A DNA stretch of 64,000 nt from Artemisia argyi (taxonomy: Eukaryota > Streptophyta > Magnoliopsida > Asterales > Asteraceae): contig CM060691.1 in NCBI GenBank assembly GCA_030686995.1, positions 89,835,055 through 89,899,054 on the forward strand, written 5' to 3'. A program made the position numbers and the translations under genes. The notes under the pieces are model-generated. The model had not been told where the DNA came from. It searched no databases and was given only the letters and a program-made list of their open reading frames with translations. Position 1 is the stretch's first letter. Each line of letters starts with the position of its first letter. Of this stretch, positions 46,092-58,561 are shown piece by piece.

Positions 46092-48376
46092 ATCTCCCCC
46101 TAAGGGTCGGTCATCACGGTTGCTTGACGTCTTCATCTTTGTCGTTGACTTGTGATATGTAAAGCTTTAGACGTCTTCAAAATGGTTGAATGATAATGAA
46201 TGTACTTTGCTCTATGTCTTTGTTCTTTGGTGATGATGTAGTGATTGTGTCATGAAGTAGTCTGCCATTCGTCACTCCTGCGTCTGTGGTGGTTGTCCGC
46301 CATTCCAACATACTCATACATCTTTGAACTTTGACTTTTACTTACACGAAGTTCCTTTTCAAATTCTGAGATCTTTAAGTCTTTATACTTTGTAGATTCT
46401 TCTTTATTGACGTAGAATCTTTCTTTGAACTTTGTGTTGTTAAGATCTTTGGGGGAGCTAACATTTGCTTCAAGATGTATGTATGAGCATGTTGGAATCT
46501 ACCATCATGGAAGTGAGGTATCTGCGAGTAAACAGTTAGCAATAAATAACCGGTACGTACAGATAAGGAATTAGAGTTCATCAACAGCATATTGTGAAGA
46601 CTCCTTCTAATCCTTATCCAGGCCGTTCCCATATCAGATACTCCCGAAGGAGCTTACGAGACCTACTAAGTAGCTCAATGACTGGGTGAGTCGCTAGGGA
46701 TCACTCCACGACTGTAGACTGCTGTGGAACCACCGCAAACACTAAGCGTAACCCTTGTGGGGTTACCGAAGTGACCTGCTGTTAGGGCTGTTTGATGTTG
46801 ACCCTGGCAGGAGTTTCCGTTCAATCATTGAGAAATACATATGTAATCCTCTCATAAACGTTCTCGGCAGATTGCTAAGATCTGCGAAGGACTTGATAAT
46901 TTACAGCTGGTGTCCATTGATGTAGAACACCAGTTGTAGAAGTACTAAGTGTTCCTAAGAGATCTTTGATGTATCTCAAGGCTCTAGACTCTATAAGTGC
47001 ACACCTAGGTTTCCTATGCGGAGACTAGGGAGGGGTCTCCTGCTTCAATATCAACCGTCTCTAAGAGATAGGTCGATAGATTACACTGGTTCCCCGTGAG
47101 AATGAAACAAGCTCTTTTAAGAGAACTTGAGTGGTTAAGAAGGTTTAGTGCATTGCGTCACTAGGTCCATGACGACTTTGTCTTCAATACCGGTGTTGTC
47201 TTTTGCAACAACCAGTAGCATACGTATTGAACCCGGCGTCTGCCCTAAGGTTGAACATATGGAGGGCTATTTCTTTTCATCCTTTACTTTACTTTTCTTT
47301 TTAATTCTTCAACTCCTTCTTTCCTTTTCATCCTTTTCTCCTTTTTTTCGTGTCATACCTAAGGACTTCTAATTCTAACTATGGGAGATGTCCTTGGGTA
47401 GATCCCTCCGGCTCTGGCGGATCATAGGACGGATATACCTATCTTAATCACCTTATAACTCCGACAGTAGCCAAGAAACCTTTGATAGAAAATCTCTCAA
47501 AGTGTTTGTGATAATCAAATATTTTGGTTAACACTTTGAGATTTTTGTGTACACTTTTGAAGGGCTCCCCCTGCACATGTGCTCATAAGTATTTAATGAA
47601 TTTGCACATGCGGGAGGAGCAAGCATTTTGAATTGATCCACTTTCCGTGAACAAGACCGATTCGAGACACGCTTACATCACTAGATAAACTAGCTTGAAG
47701 TTATTACCTGGCCTGGTCAAGTCCACAAAAAGTTTCTCGAGATGGTACATTTCTACTAAGACAAATCCTTTTCGAGACACGCTTACGTGGTTAGTTAAAG
47801 AGTTCCATTGTCAGCTTTTAGGTGACAACTAGCTCTAGTAACTAACTTGATGTTATAACCCGTCGAGGATAAGTCTTTTCGATATTACTAACTTTTATTG
47901 TCTCGTCAATTCCTGGGTCAATTCTGAGTCTAGCTCGCACATGATACAACTTTTTAGCTTTGACTATTTATATTTTAATCACTTTTTCATTTTCTCCCCC
48001 TAAAAAATAGCATATAATATGATGTTTTTGACAAACTTTTTAGATTAAAATATGCCTTTTTGAGTCTTACGGGGAGATTCACCAAGAACATTTGATTTTG
48101 AACAAAGTATTTTGTTTTGACAAGTGCTCCCCCTCAACAAGTGATTAGGTCTTATTGAGGTGAAATACTTGTCCTTTTGAGCAGAATTATGAAAAATCAT
48201 AAACATTTGATTAATTCTACTCAAAAGTAAGAAGCCTTCGCTCCTTATATTAGGATTGAGGCACTGATGCGTACCTCAGGGTCCTTTCTTTCCAAGTTCG
48301 GGTTGTGCACTGTAACGCGTGCACAAGCCATTATGAAGTATAATATTGACAAATCAAATCAAACTCTTACAATTTT
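46092..48376 (-). other. Gene-free 3' region of the 18-kb element with repeated polypurine tracts
   Basis: No coding frame. AGGGGGAG-type tracts (seen as CTCCCCCT on the plus strand) occur at 46,095-46,101, 47,565-47,572, 47,994-48,001 and 48,127-48,134. The first abuts the 3' LTR and is the likely active one. The others resemble the extra tracts of Sireviruses. Confidence 0.6.
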
Positions 48377-51300
48377 CTACCATTCAGGTCTCTGAAATGT
48401 CAACACCGGAAATTTTGTTCTTCCTCCAACATAGCTTTCCAATCTCCGAAACTGATCCCTACGCTTCAACCGGTTCTCAATCCTTGTAATGAATCTGCGA
48501 GCTTCCCTGGCCTCATCGGTGTTCCATCTTTTGGATTTCCCCAGTGCTATGTCATTGATTCTGCTTTTGATTCCATCTCTGACGAACTTCAAGGTTTCAT
48601 CACAGAACTTATGTATTTCTTTGTAGCCCATGAAGCAGTTTCGACCATTGACACTGCGGTAGGTGAACCCGAATGCCGGATGCCGGATCAAGGTGTATTG
48701 AGGTAGATGTTGAAGGTCGGGGATGTCGAACATGTTAGGTTTGGTGAGATTCAGCTTCTTCTGATAACTTTCCACTCCCAGTTGAAGATCTTCTACTCTT
48801 TCTCTGATAACTATCTGTCTGATGAAGATTAGGAGAGCTTGGATAAAGGCAAGCTGCATCTCTTTGGGCAAGTTGCAAAGCTTTCCTTGAACTTTGAGCA
48901 GGTACATATCTTCTATGTCATTGAGGAGTAGTCGTGGAAAGTCTGACTCGAAAATATCATACTCCTTTTCATCAAGTCTTTTGAGTGTGATTTTGCTGAG
49001 GAAGGGGTACCCAAAGTGAGTGACAGTCAAAATGAACTGAATCGAGACTATCTTCAAATAACTTGTCACATCACCCATTGTCTGATTGAGTCTGCTGCTG
49101 CGATAATACTGTGCCCGGTTTTCTGGCCAATGATGTATACCGTAGAGTGCATTCCGGTCATAGTCAATAACTTTATCGATGAATAAGGCTGAGGCTTCTT
49201 CTTTGATGGCATTGCTGAGATATCGAGCTGCAGGGAGAAAGGCAAGTGATGTGATGTACTTCTTCTCAGAAATTCCAAGTCGGTGTTGAAGAAGAACTTG
49301 TAAGGGATCTTTGGTTCCTTAGGCTTCCCAATCATCGGTAGTGGTTTCGACCAGTCGGTAATGTATGGTGCGGCTTTCCTTGTGACCGGATCGACATAAG
49401 ATTCAGGATTGATCCAGTCAATATTGCTTGACATAGCTCGAGCAATATTTTCTAGATGGTACTCAAGTTCGATGGAGTTAGCAGACCGATCTTTCAGAAG
49501 ATTGAACGCATCATTCTTGATTCTTCGTAGCTCTTTCTTGTTCATCTTTTTCATCCGAAACTTATGCTGAATCATTTGAGCGTATTCCACTGTTCGACCA
49601 TCTTGAGGTTTTTGATTTTCTGCAAGTGGCGGTTGCGAACTAATCATCTTTTCAAACCAGGAATATTCGGCAGTATCGTCTTGGTCTAGCCATTTGAGGA
49701 CGGTTTTTGGTTTCTTGGGTTCTGTGCCTTTTGATGTGGTGTCTGGTTTGTGCTGATGATGTTTTCGCTTCCTTTCTTTCTTCTTCTTAGATGATGGTTC
49801 TGGTACTTCATCGGGCTGAGGAATCTCGTCACCACCTGTGTATTCGAAGTGATCATGTGCTTTGGGAGCCGAACCAGATGCCTTGGGTTGTTGTGAAGAT
49901 GTTGTTGTTGTTGGAGGGTTGACTAGTGCTTGTGGTTGAGATGAGGGTCCTTCGGCTTGTTTTTTCTTCTTTGCCTGAGAGTTAGGATCCTTGTTTTCAT
50001 CATCTCTTGGACGTTTCAGTTTATAGGCCTCAGTGCTGCAGGTCTCTTTAGTCATCTTGGCTTTCAAAGCTTCCAGGATTTTAGCTTCTTCTGGTGACAG
50101 TGTGAACTTGCTAGCCAATTTGTCTAAGAGCTGGGTTTCTAACTCGTCCATAGACAACCCTGGTAGTGGTACAGTTTATTTGCCAGCTCGAAGAGTAAAT
50201 GAGGTTGATCGGATCACTTTCTTGACTGCTTGTTCTGCAAACTTGTTGAGTTCTTCTCTCATAGGCGCCAGCAAATCTTTCAATTCAGAAACTAAGTGTT
50301 GTTCCATATACTGATGCGCTTGAGCAGCTAATGTGGCTTCCAGGTTATCTTGCACATCCTTAGCTAAGAAGGTAACAACTTTATCTTGCAGTTCTTGGAC
50401 ATTCGTGTTAAGCTTTGTCAATTCTGCAACCTGGCTTGCAAGTGATTCAACTCGATCTTCTAACTTGCTTTGCTTCTTTTCATGAACTCGTCTAAAAGCT
50501 TTCTTGATCAACTTGGAGGCAGCAGAGGCTTTGGTACTTGCAGGTTTCTTGATAGATTCGTCATGAGTTGATTCGGATGCTGGAGGTGATGATTGTGAAG
50601 ATTGAAGATGGGTGGTTAAGTCTTTGTCATCTCCTTTCTGTGATTCGGGTTGTTCAACTTTCTCAGCATTGGCTGCCTCTTCTTTCAATCTCTGTTCTTC
50701 AGCCAGTTTGTCAGTTTCGGCCTTAAGTTTTTGTTCTGCGGCTAGCTTGGCTTCTTCTTCTTTCTTTAATTTATCTTCAGCCAACTTAGCTGCCTCTTCA
50801 GCCTTCCTGCTTTCTTCCATACGGATTGTTTCTTCTAACTTGGCTTGTGCCAGCTCCTCAAGCCTAGCCTCTTCAGCTTCTTGCCTTTTCTTTAATTCTT
50901 CTTCTTGAGCCCTTTCTCTGAGCTCCATTTCTTCCATAGACATCAACCGTGGAACATCAGTATCCATGGGATCTTCCTCTTCTCCCGTTGCTGAAGCATC
51001 TTGCATCTCTTCATTTCTAGGTGATACAGTTGGGGTTTGGTAGACTATCATATCAGCATGAGTTCCTGTAGTAGATTCAGGAATACTGCTAGATCCACCA
51101 GCTTCATGAGTTTGAGAGAACACAGGAGGTGGAGGTTGATCGGCTTGAAATGCATCAATCTTGCTATGTAGGATACCCAAATTGAGAGCTCTTTCATTTT
51201 CTTCTTCGATTGAAAGGCCTAATTTTGAGTGAGCTGTTTCTTGTTCGGCCGTCATCGGTTCCTTCATCTTCTCTCTCCTGATCCTTTCGTCTTCCAAGAT

Positions 51301-52603
51301 TGACTCTGCTTCAGTGAACGGTCGTTGATTGAGATCTGCTGGGTATTCAGCATTATCAGCAAACTCATCAATGTTCTTCTCCCAATCTTCGAAAGTCAAG
51401 TCTTTATCATCAATGTCTTCTAGATTCACATCCTTGTCAATGTTAGCATAAGCTTCCCTATACACTGGACCTTCGTCGGATTCGGTTTGTTCAGAGTCAG
51501 ACGGCACTGGAGAGATTGGTGATGTAGGTTCAGGAATGGGCTCAGGTTTCTTGACAGGAAGTCTTCTCTTTGAAAGTACCCTTTTTCTTTTGTTTAGACT
51601 TTGTTGAGCTGCCAGAGCTTCCAAACTTGCTACCTTTCTTCCCTTTCTTTTGCATGAACGATGGTAGTTTTACCTCGTCTAGGAACCCAACTTTGTCTTC
51701 CTCAAGAGCTTGAAGGTAGTACTTGTAATTCTTGCAAAGCTTCACTTTTTCGTTCAAGAGACAGTCGGGAAATTTCTTTCCTTGCTTGCGGGTGCTGGTG
51801 TCGAGTCTCTTGATGATTCTGAGAGTATCTTCATTTCTGAAAGTGTGCTTATCTTTGTCATCAAGTCTCTGTGGAATATCGTCGTACTCACGAAGGAAGC
51901 TTTCGATGAGTAGTTTGGTGAAACGAACGAATGGAATGTTGGATGTCTTGTGTTGAATGTGCCACACAAGGTCTTCCCAGATAATGCTGGCATAATCAAC
52001 TTTCTTGACGTTTTCCATGGCCCAGAAGAGTTTGAGGTGTTGGAGCTTGGGGTGTTCATGGCCAGTGTCTCTGCCAGATAAGGACTTGGCAATCAGAATA
52101 TATAGGGATCTCCATGGTTGTGGAAGATATCTGATGTTGACCCTAGAATGTCTTGTCATAACTTCTTCTGATTCGTCATAGCCTATATCCCGTAACCACT
52201 CTATTAGCTCTTCCTCGGTAGGTACTTGATCATATTCTTGATCTGGGCCAAGTTCGGGTAACCCAAGAACATTCCTAAGTAAATCAATGTCCACAGTGAC
52301 TTGTCTGTTGTGAAGCATGCAGGTGAAGGAAGCTTCCCGAAGGTCAAGCTGAAGTGTATGCCAAAACTGGTGTATGTAGAAGCAGGAGACTGAAGCTGAC
52401 TTAGTAAACAAGAGCTTGTTGGGGTGATATAGGAGAGCATTCACTGCAACAATACATGAGGATTCGTTGCATGTGATTTTGTTGAAGTTGATACGTAAGT
52501 TGTTCCTTCCTATCTTCCTGGAGTAATCATCGGGAAAGGTTTCTTCCCATGAGAGTTTCGGTTCAGGTTCTGGTCCATAAGGAATGTCATTGTGTTCTGC
52601 CAT
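48377..52603 (-). pseudogene. Accessory polyprotein frame downstream of pol (about 1,400 codons), disrupted
   Basis: A series of frames in one direction that appear to be one ancestral gene. (1) 52,603-51,542 starts at an ATG (MAEHNDIPYGPEPEPKLSWE) and contains LLFTKSASVSCFYIHQFWHT and LPQPWRSLYILIAKSLSGRD. (2) 51,624-50,176 has no ATG. It is acidic, then a long Glu/Lys/Ala coiled coil (about 50,650-50,930), then helical. (3) 50,157-49,066 follows in the same frame after one TAA (50,176-50,178) and is Lys/Pro-rich, with PLPMIGKPKEPKIPYKFFF. (4) 49,078-48,377, entered by a frameshift near 49,270, contains VEDLQLGVESYQKKLNLTKP, a phrase I recognise from many plant retroelement predictions. The position matches the env-like frame of Sireviruses, but I see no signal peptide or membrane segment. 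Function unknown; not related to reverse transcriptase or integrase. Confidence 0.6.
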
Positions 52604-54554
52604 CTGAATTGAGCATAAACAATCACAAACATAGCAATGATTTACTTTGTTAGCTCAGATATACAGTTACATGATTGTGCACACTTTATTGATTGATCAG
52701 TGGGTGTTTGTGTGTGAAAAACTTTTGTTATATGACAAACTTGTGTTTTAATCACATGGTAGAAACTTATAACAATTAAGTTACAATAAGAGTTTATCAT
52801 TACAAGAGATTACACATTGGAAATTTTTGCAACACTTAGAAAAATTCATGAAATGGACAATGTTACGCGTAACATGAAAATCCTACGCATAACATGACTT
52901 AAGCGTAAGAAGTGAAGTTAAGCGTAAGAGCAAAAACTACGCGTAACCTTATATGTTACGCGTAAGGTGAATCTTATGCGTAGGCTCAATCTTACGCGTA
53001 GGATAAAATCTTAGGCGTAGGATATGAGCTTATGCAAAGGATTAACCTTAAGAGTAAGATATAACTTATGCGTAGGTTTTGACTTAAGCGTAAGTTCAAG
53101 ACTTATGCGTAAGAACAAGACTTATGCGTAAGAATATCATTTCAGCGTAAACATTGTCTTATCCAAGACAATGTTTGTCCACGTGTCGAATCTTACGCGT
53201 AAGATTCAATCTTACGCGTAGGATGAACAACTTGTGCGTAAAGACGTATTTTTCCAGAAAATCACCTTTGAAGATTGAGTTGTATGATTCCTGAAAGTGT
53301 AAAACACACAACCACTGATCAATATTCATTTTAACACACTTAATACGCACTTTTTATGCGTAAACATGCCATAATCCAGAGTTACGCGTAGGTATGCATG
53401 AACACATAATCACAAACACATTCAAACATGATTCTGGGTAGAAAATAACTTAGGGCAAGTGTTTATAACATCCTAAGGAATATATGGTCCAAATTATAAC
53501 AACATTTGACCACAAAATCATAAGATCACAACTGCAGGTGCATTCGAACCCTAAACCTATGATTCATGAACAATACTTGGAATTGATACAATTAAGCCGT
53601 AATATCATGATCCTATGCATACAAGAACACTATCCCCATCACCAATTTCAATCCTAACGCACAAAATCAAGAACCCCTAAATCCATCGTATGAACCCTAA
53701 ACCACAAATCGATCAATTAATGTTTCTGGGTGAGTTTAGAGATTAGATATATGTTTAAAAACATCTAAAGATCATTTCCGATCAATTAATATAGCCATAA
53801 CAACAACAATTATCTGGGTTCAAGATCTACGCATAAACCTAAGAACAATTAATTGATAGTGACATATTGAACCGTTGGATTAAGTTAAGATTAAAAACCA
53901 TTGTTAGAAATTATGATCAAAACTTGTTTCAACTTACAGATTTGAAGATTAATGAACGGATTTGATGAATGATTGTGGATCGTTGATTGAGTAGGTGAAA
54001 GTGATAAATAATTTTTGCAGGTGGGAGTAAATGCGTGGTCAAGGTGGTATTGACCAAGGGTAAAAACAAGTTTCATGTTATGACACAATTGGTCCCTTAA
54101 CCTTATGTTATTATTCAAACTTAATGCCCAAACTAACTATCTCATTTAACTTACGTTAATTACACCAAGCTATGATAAGAACAACTTGTGGTACTCCCCC
54201 TCGACCTTAGACCGTAGTCAAAAATACTGAAAATTTATTATATTGGTCAAGGAGAGTAACCCGAAACACTTTTGAAGCATCATTTAAGATAAAAGAACGT
54301 ATTATTTTTGGTAAAAATGCAAGTATAAGAGTAAATATTGTGAGAAAATTAAAAAAATACTTTTCCTCCCCCTCAACACTTGTTTTTAATAAATAGGGAC
54401 ATTGGACAAAAATTAGTGTTGACGAGAGTGGAATATACTTGCATTTTTTTTTAGGAAAAAGAACCAAAATCTTTTTGCGTTTTTGATTGGTTTTATATTT
54501 TTGTATTTTTGTTTTTGAAAAAATATTTACAAAGATAGTTTTGATGTTTGACGA
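52604..54554 (-). other. Spacer between pol and the accessory frame
   Basis: Contains no gene. It holds a GCGTA array (52,862-53,390) before the accessory frame, and two AGGGGGAG-type tracts next to the end of pol (54,194-54,201 and 54,366-54,373 on the plus strand as CTCCCCCT). No clear TATA box was found between the array and the accessory ATG. Confidence 0.6.
52862..53390 (-). repeat. GCGTA(A/G) array upstream of the accessory frame
   Basis: About 18 GCGTA words, most in TTACGCGTAAG, TTATGCGTAAG, TTAAGCGTAAG or TTAGGCGTAGG context, all in the same orientation, spaced 10-40 bp. Unit spacing is irregular, so it is not a simple tandem repeat. It ends about 260 bp before the accessory ATG at 52,603. 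Confidence 0.9.
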
Positions 54555-57500
54555 TCAATTGTGTTTTAAAAACGTTTCCAGATCATCTGGAGTCAAACAT
54601 CGCATACCAATTTGGTGAACTAGACTAGCAAACCTTGATGGTGCTAAGGATTTGGTAAGTAAGTCCGCCAATTGGTACTCAGTCCCAACAAAATACAGTT
54701 CAACGGTACCCTTTTCAACGTGCTCTTTGATGAAGTGATATCGGAGATCGATGTGTTTGGATTTGCAATGATGGACTGTGTTGCAGGAGATAGCAATGGC
54801 ACTCTTGGAATCACAGTAGATTGGAATCGTGTTGAATAGGTAGCCATAATCCTTAAGTTGTGATCTCATCCAAATGACTTGAGCACAACAAGCAGACATA
54901 GCTACATATTCAGATTCTGTTGACGACAGTGATGTGCAGTCCTGCTTCTTTGATTGCCATGACACAAGTTTGTCTCCGAGAAATTGTAATCCACCAGATG
55001 TACTTTTGCGTGTGTCTAAACATCCTGCATGGTCAGCATCTGAAAAAGCAATTAGTTCAAAACCAGAATCCTTCGGATACCAGATTCCCAAGTTAATGGT
55101 TCCCTTTATGTATCGAAGGATTCTTTTGACCTCACTGAGGTGTTTTTCAGTTGGTTTGGACTGATAGCGAGAGCACATGTAGACATCAAATACTATATCA
55201 GGTCTACTAGCTGTGAGATACATGAGGGACCCAATCATACTTCGGTATTTGGTAGGGTCAACAGGAGTCCCATGTAAGTCAGCATCTAGTTTTGTGGTAT
55301 AGCCCATTGGTGTATTATAAGTATCACAAGTCATCATTCCATGTTTCTTTAAAATTTCAAGAGCATATTTGGACTGATTAATAAAAATTCCACGGGGTGA
55401 TTGATGAACTTGTAGTCCTAGAAAGAACGAAAGTTCACCCATCATGGACATTTCAAAATTATCTTTCATTAATTTTGCAAAATCATTAGAGTAACTTCTT
55501 TTTGTAGAGGCAAAAATAATGTCATCGACATATATTTGAACAACAAGTAAGTCCTCCCCGTAGGTTTTTGTAAATAGTGTTGGATCCACTGATCCTTTAG
55601 AAAATTTATTGGCCAGCAAGAAAGTGGACAGTTTGTCATACCACGCCCGTGGGGCTTGCTTAAGTCCGTAGAGTGCCTTTTTGAGTCGGTAAACATGATT
55701 AGGACACTCAGGATCAACGAAGCCGTCTGGTTGGCAAACATAAACTTCTTCACGGAGTTCTCCATTAAGAAATGTGGTTTTCACATCCATTTGGTAAACA
55801 ACCATGTTCCTGTGTGCTGCATAGGCCAAAAAGATCCGAACAGCTTCATGTCTAGCCACTGGAGCAAAGGATTCAGCAAAATCAAGTCCTTCTAGTTGAG
55901 AGTATCCTTTCGCTACCAGACGTGATTTGTTACGTATGACAGTTCCTTCAGCATCAAGCTTATTCTTCCAGATCCATTTTAACCCAATGACAAAGACTCC
56001 GTCAGGTCTTTCAACTAATTCCCAGACTTCTAATCTTATGAATTGCTGAAATTCCTCTTGCATAGATTCAATCCAGTTGTCATAAGTCATTGCTTCTTTA
56101 ATGTTCTTAGGTTCTTCGTGACAAACTGTGAGTGCATAGATACAAGTTTCTCCATCAGTGTGAAGTCGTTGTCTTGTCATTACAGGTGCATCTGGATGGC
56201 CAATAATATGAACTAGTGGATGGTCTCGAGTCCATTTGTGTGTTGAAGGGTGTAGTTGATAAGTATCTCGCATGTTAGCAGGATCCAAATTGCGTGTTGA
56301 CAACTCAGCTATATCAGGAAAGGTAGGAACCGGTGCAAACGGGTTAAAGAACGCATCAGGATCATGCTCTGCGGGTTGTGGAACTGATTGTGGTGTAGGA
56401 TCTTCAGCTGAATAGCGGGAGTTAGAAACAGTTTGTTCTGCTGTAGATGGTGATGCAATTGGAGGACCGTCTCTCTCAACAGTTGTTGTAGTTTGTTGAG
56501 GTGAGTTTGGTACTGGAAGGTTATCAGGTTGAGCAGCGGAATTAGGTGAGACCTCAATAGGACGGTATTCAATTGTGTCATCAAACAGTGGAGCAAACAA
56601 GGTTTCCAATTCTTTGCGGTTGAGTGGCAATGGTTCAGCTGAAGATTCTGGAGAGTTAAGACGGTTGAATTCGGGTCCTAAGCTATGTTGCTCAGAAGCC
56701 AGTTGTGTGAGTTCATCAAAATTAGCGTGAATGGTTTCTTGAATTTCTCTTGTTCGACGATTCCATATCCGAAAACCTTTAGAATTTTCACAGTATCCAA
56801 CGAACACTCCGATGTCAGCCTTTGCTTTAAGTTTACCTAAATCATCACGATCATTTTTCGGATAACAAAGTGCTCCAAATACATGAAAGTAATTGATGTT
56901 TGGTTTTCTTTTGTGAACAATTTGATACGGTGTTTTGCGATGGCGTTTAGTAATCATGCAACAGTTTTAGGTATAACATGCGGTTGAAACAGCTTCCGCC
57001 CATAAGTAATCTGGTAATTGAGCATTAATCAACATAGTTCTAGCAGCTTCCACTAACGTCCTGTTGCGTCTTTCAACAACTCCATTCTGTTCTGGGCTTC
57101 TAGGAATAGATGTTTGATGTTCAATTCCCACTTTCTCATAATATGACCTAAGTGTCTGATTCTTAAATTCTGTTCCATTGTCAGTTCTGACTATTCGTAC
57201 CGTGTTGCGTAACTGAACTTGAATTTTAGTGAGAAAGGTGATGATCATTGAAGGAGCCTGATCTTTACTTCGTAGAAAATAAACCCAAGTCCATCTGGAG
57301 TAATCATCCACAATTACAAGAATGTAGCGTTTACCGTTGATACATTGAACACGCATCGGTCCACACAAATCCATATGTAGCAATTGTAAAACATGATTCG
57401 TACTGTGCTCAGGTTTTGAAGGAAAATGAGCCCGAGTACTTTTTCCTTGTTCACAGGCTGAACATAAGTGATCTTTGGTAAAACGGAATCTTGGAAATCC

Positions 57501-58561
57501 ATCAACAAGTTTGTAACGAGCAAGGTCAGTCATAGTTTTGAAATTCAAGTGCGAAAGACGTTTGTGCCATAACCAAGATTTAGTTGATTCTGCTTTGGAG
57601 AGAAGACATATCGGAGATGTAGCAATCATATCTGACATTGATATCGTATAAAGATTAGAGCCACGTGAGCCAGACATTAGATCGTTTCCTTGTAAGTCAC
57701 GAACGAAGCACGTTTTCTCACGAAATGCAACTTCTAGATCCCCATCACAAAATTGACCAACAGAGAAAAGGTTGTGTCCAAGGCCTTCCACATAATAAAC
57801 ACAACTTATTTCAATGTTCCCACTGACATAGTCACCATATCCCATGATTAAAGCGTAATGATCATTCCCGAATCTGACAGTACCAATGAACTTTGAGACA
57901 AAGTTGTGTAGCAGTTTGAGATTGCCTGTCATATGTCGGGTGCATCCGCTATCAACAATCCAGAGAACAATCTGTACCACCTGCATCACAAGAAGAAGAC
58001 ACGGATGGAACAGAAGTAAGGGTGGAACCCAAAGAAAGTGCGGGTTCCTGTTGGTTAGAATCACATGTATTCAACAATTTTGGAATCCATTTAAAGTCTG
58101 GTTTATATTGTAACCAACGTTGCCAATTCCAACTAGTTCTTGCTTTCTTAATGGTGAATTCACTAGTAGTTGGCTTATTCCTAGATTTGTTCTCTGCACT
58201 TATAGGGGTAACTCCAACATCATTAGAAACCGTAGAAGGCGGCTTTCCTAAGATAGACTTAGAGGCAGTAGTGGGCCTAGAAGGAATGCGTGTCCTACGT
58301 TTCTTATGACGATTAAGAAGAGAATTAGCTATACATTTTGTATGATCACCAGATGATACGCTTTTACGATAAAACACACAAGATGCATTAATATTCAAAA
58401 CATTCAAAGGTTCATCATTCGTTACATTTAGATTTTGATTACAATTTGCCAGATTAGAATCTAAATCTGATGCAACATGAGTTTTATTCAAATTCCTAAG
58501 TTGATCTTCTACTTCTTGAACTTCTAGTGATCCTCTTTTACGTTGCCAGAGCCTATTCTTC
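54555..58561 (-). pseudogene. pol: Copia pol: protease, integrase, reverse transcriptase, RNase H (disrupted)
   Basis: Read on the minus strand. After a TAG at 58,561-58,563 a linker frame runs to a frameshift near 57,970. The protease site WIVDSGCTRHMTG follows at once, then a pre-integrase zinc region (WLWHKRLSHLNF ... LCSACEQGK). The integrase core has its DDE residues in LLHMDLCGPM, VRTDNGTEFKN and SPEQNGVVERRNRTLVEAAR. A TAA at 56,967-56,969 replaces the usual Gln in ACYT-Q-N. The last 800 codons are open: reverse transcriptase with [20 protein letters not shown] and the catalytic YVDDIIF, then RNase H ([54 protein letters not shown]), ending at 54,555. Domain order integrase-before-RT defines Copia. 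Full translation would need one stop suppressed and one frameshift corrected. Confidence 0.85.

Noticed and set aside
48377..52603. Envelope gene making the 18-kb element a retrovirus-like agent
   Set aside because: Position fits the env-like slot, but no signal peptide, membrane span or cleavage-site pattern is visible; composition is coiled-coil and Lys/Glu-rich.
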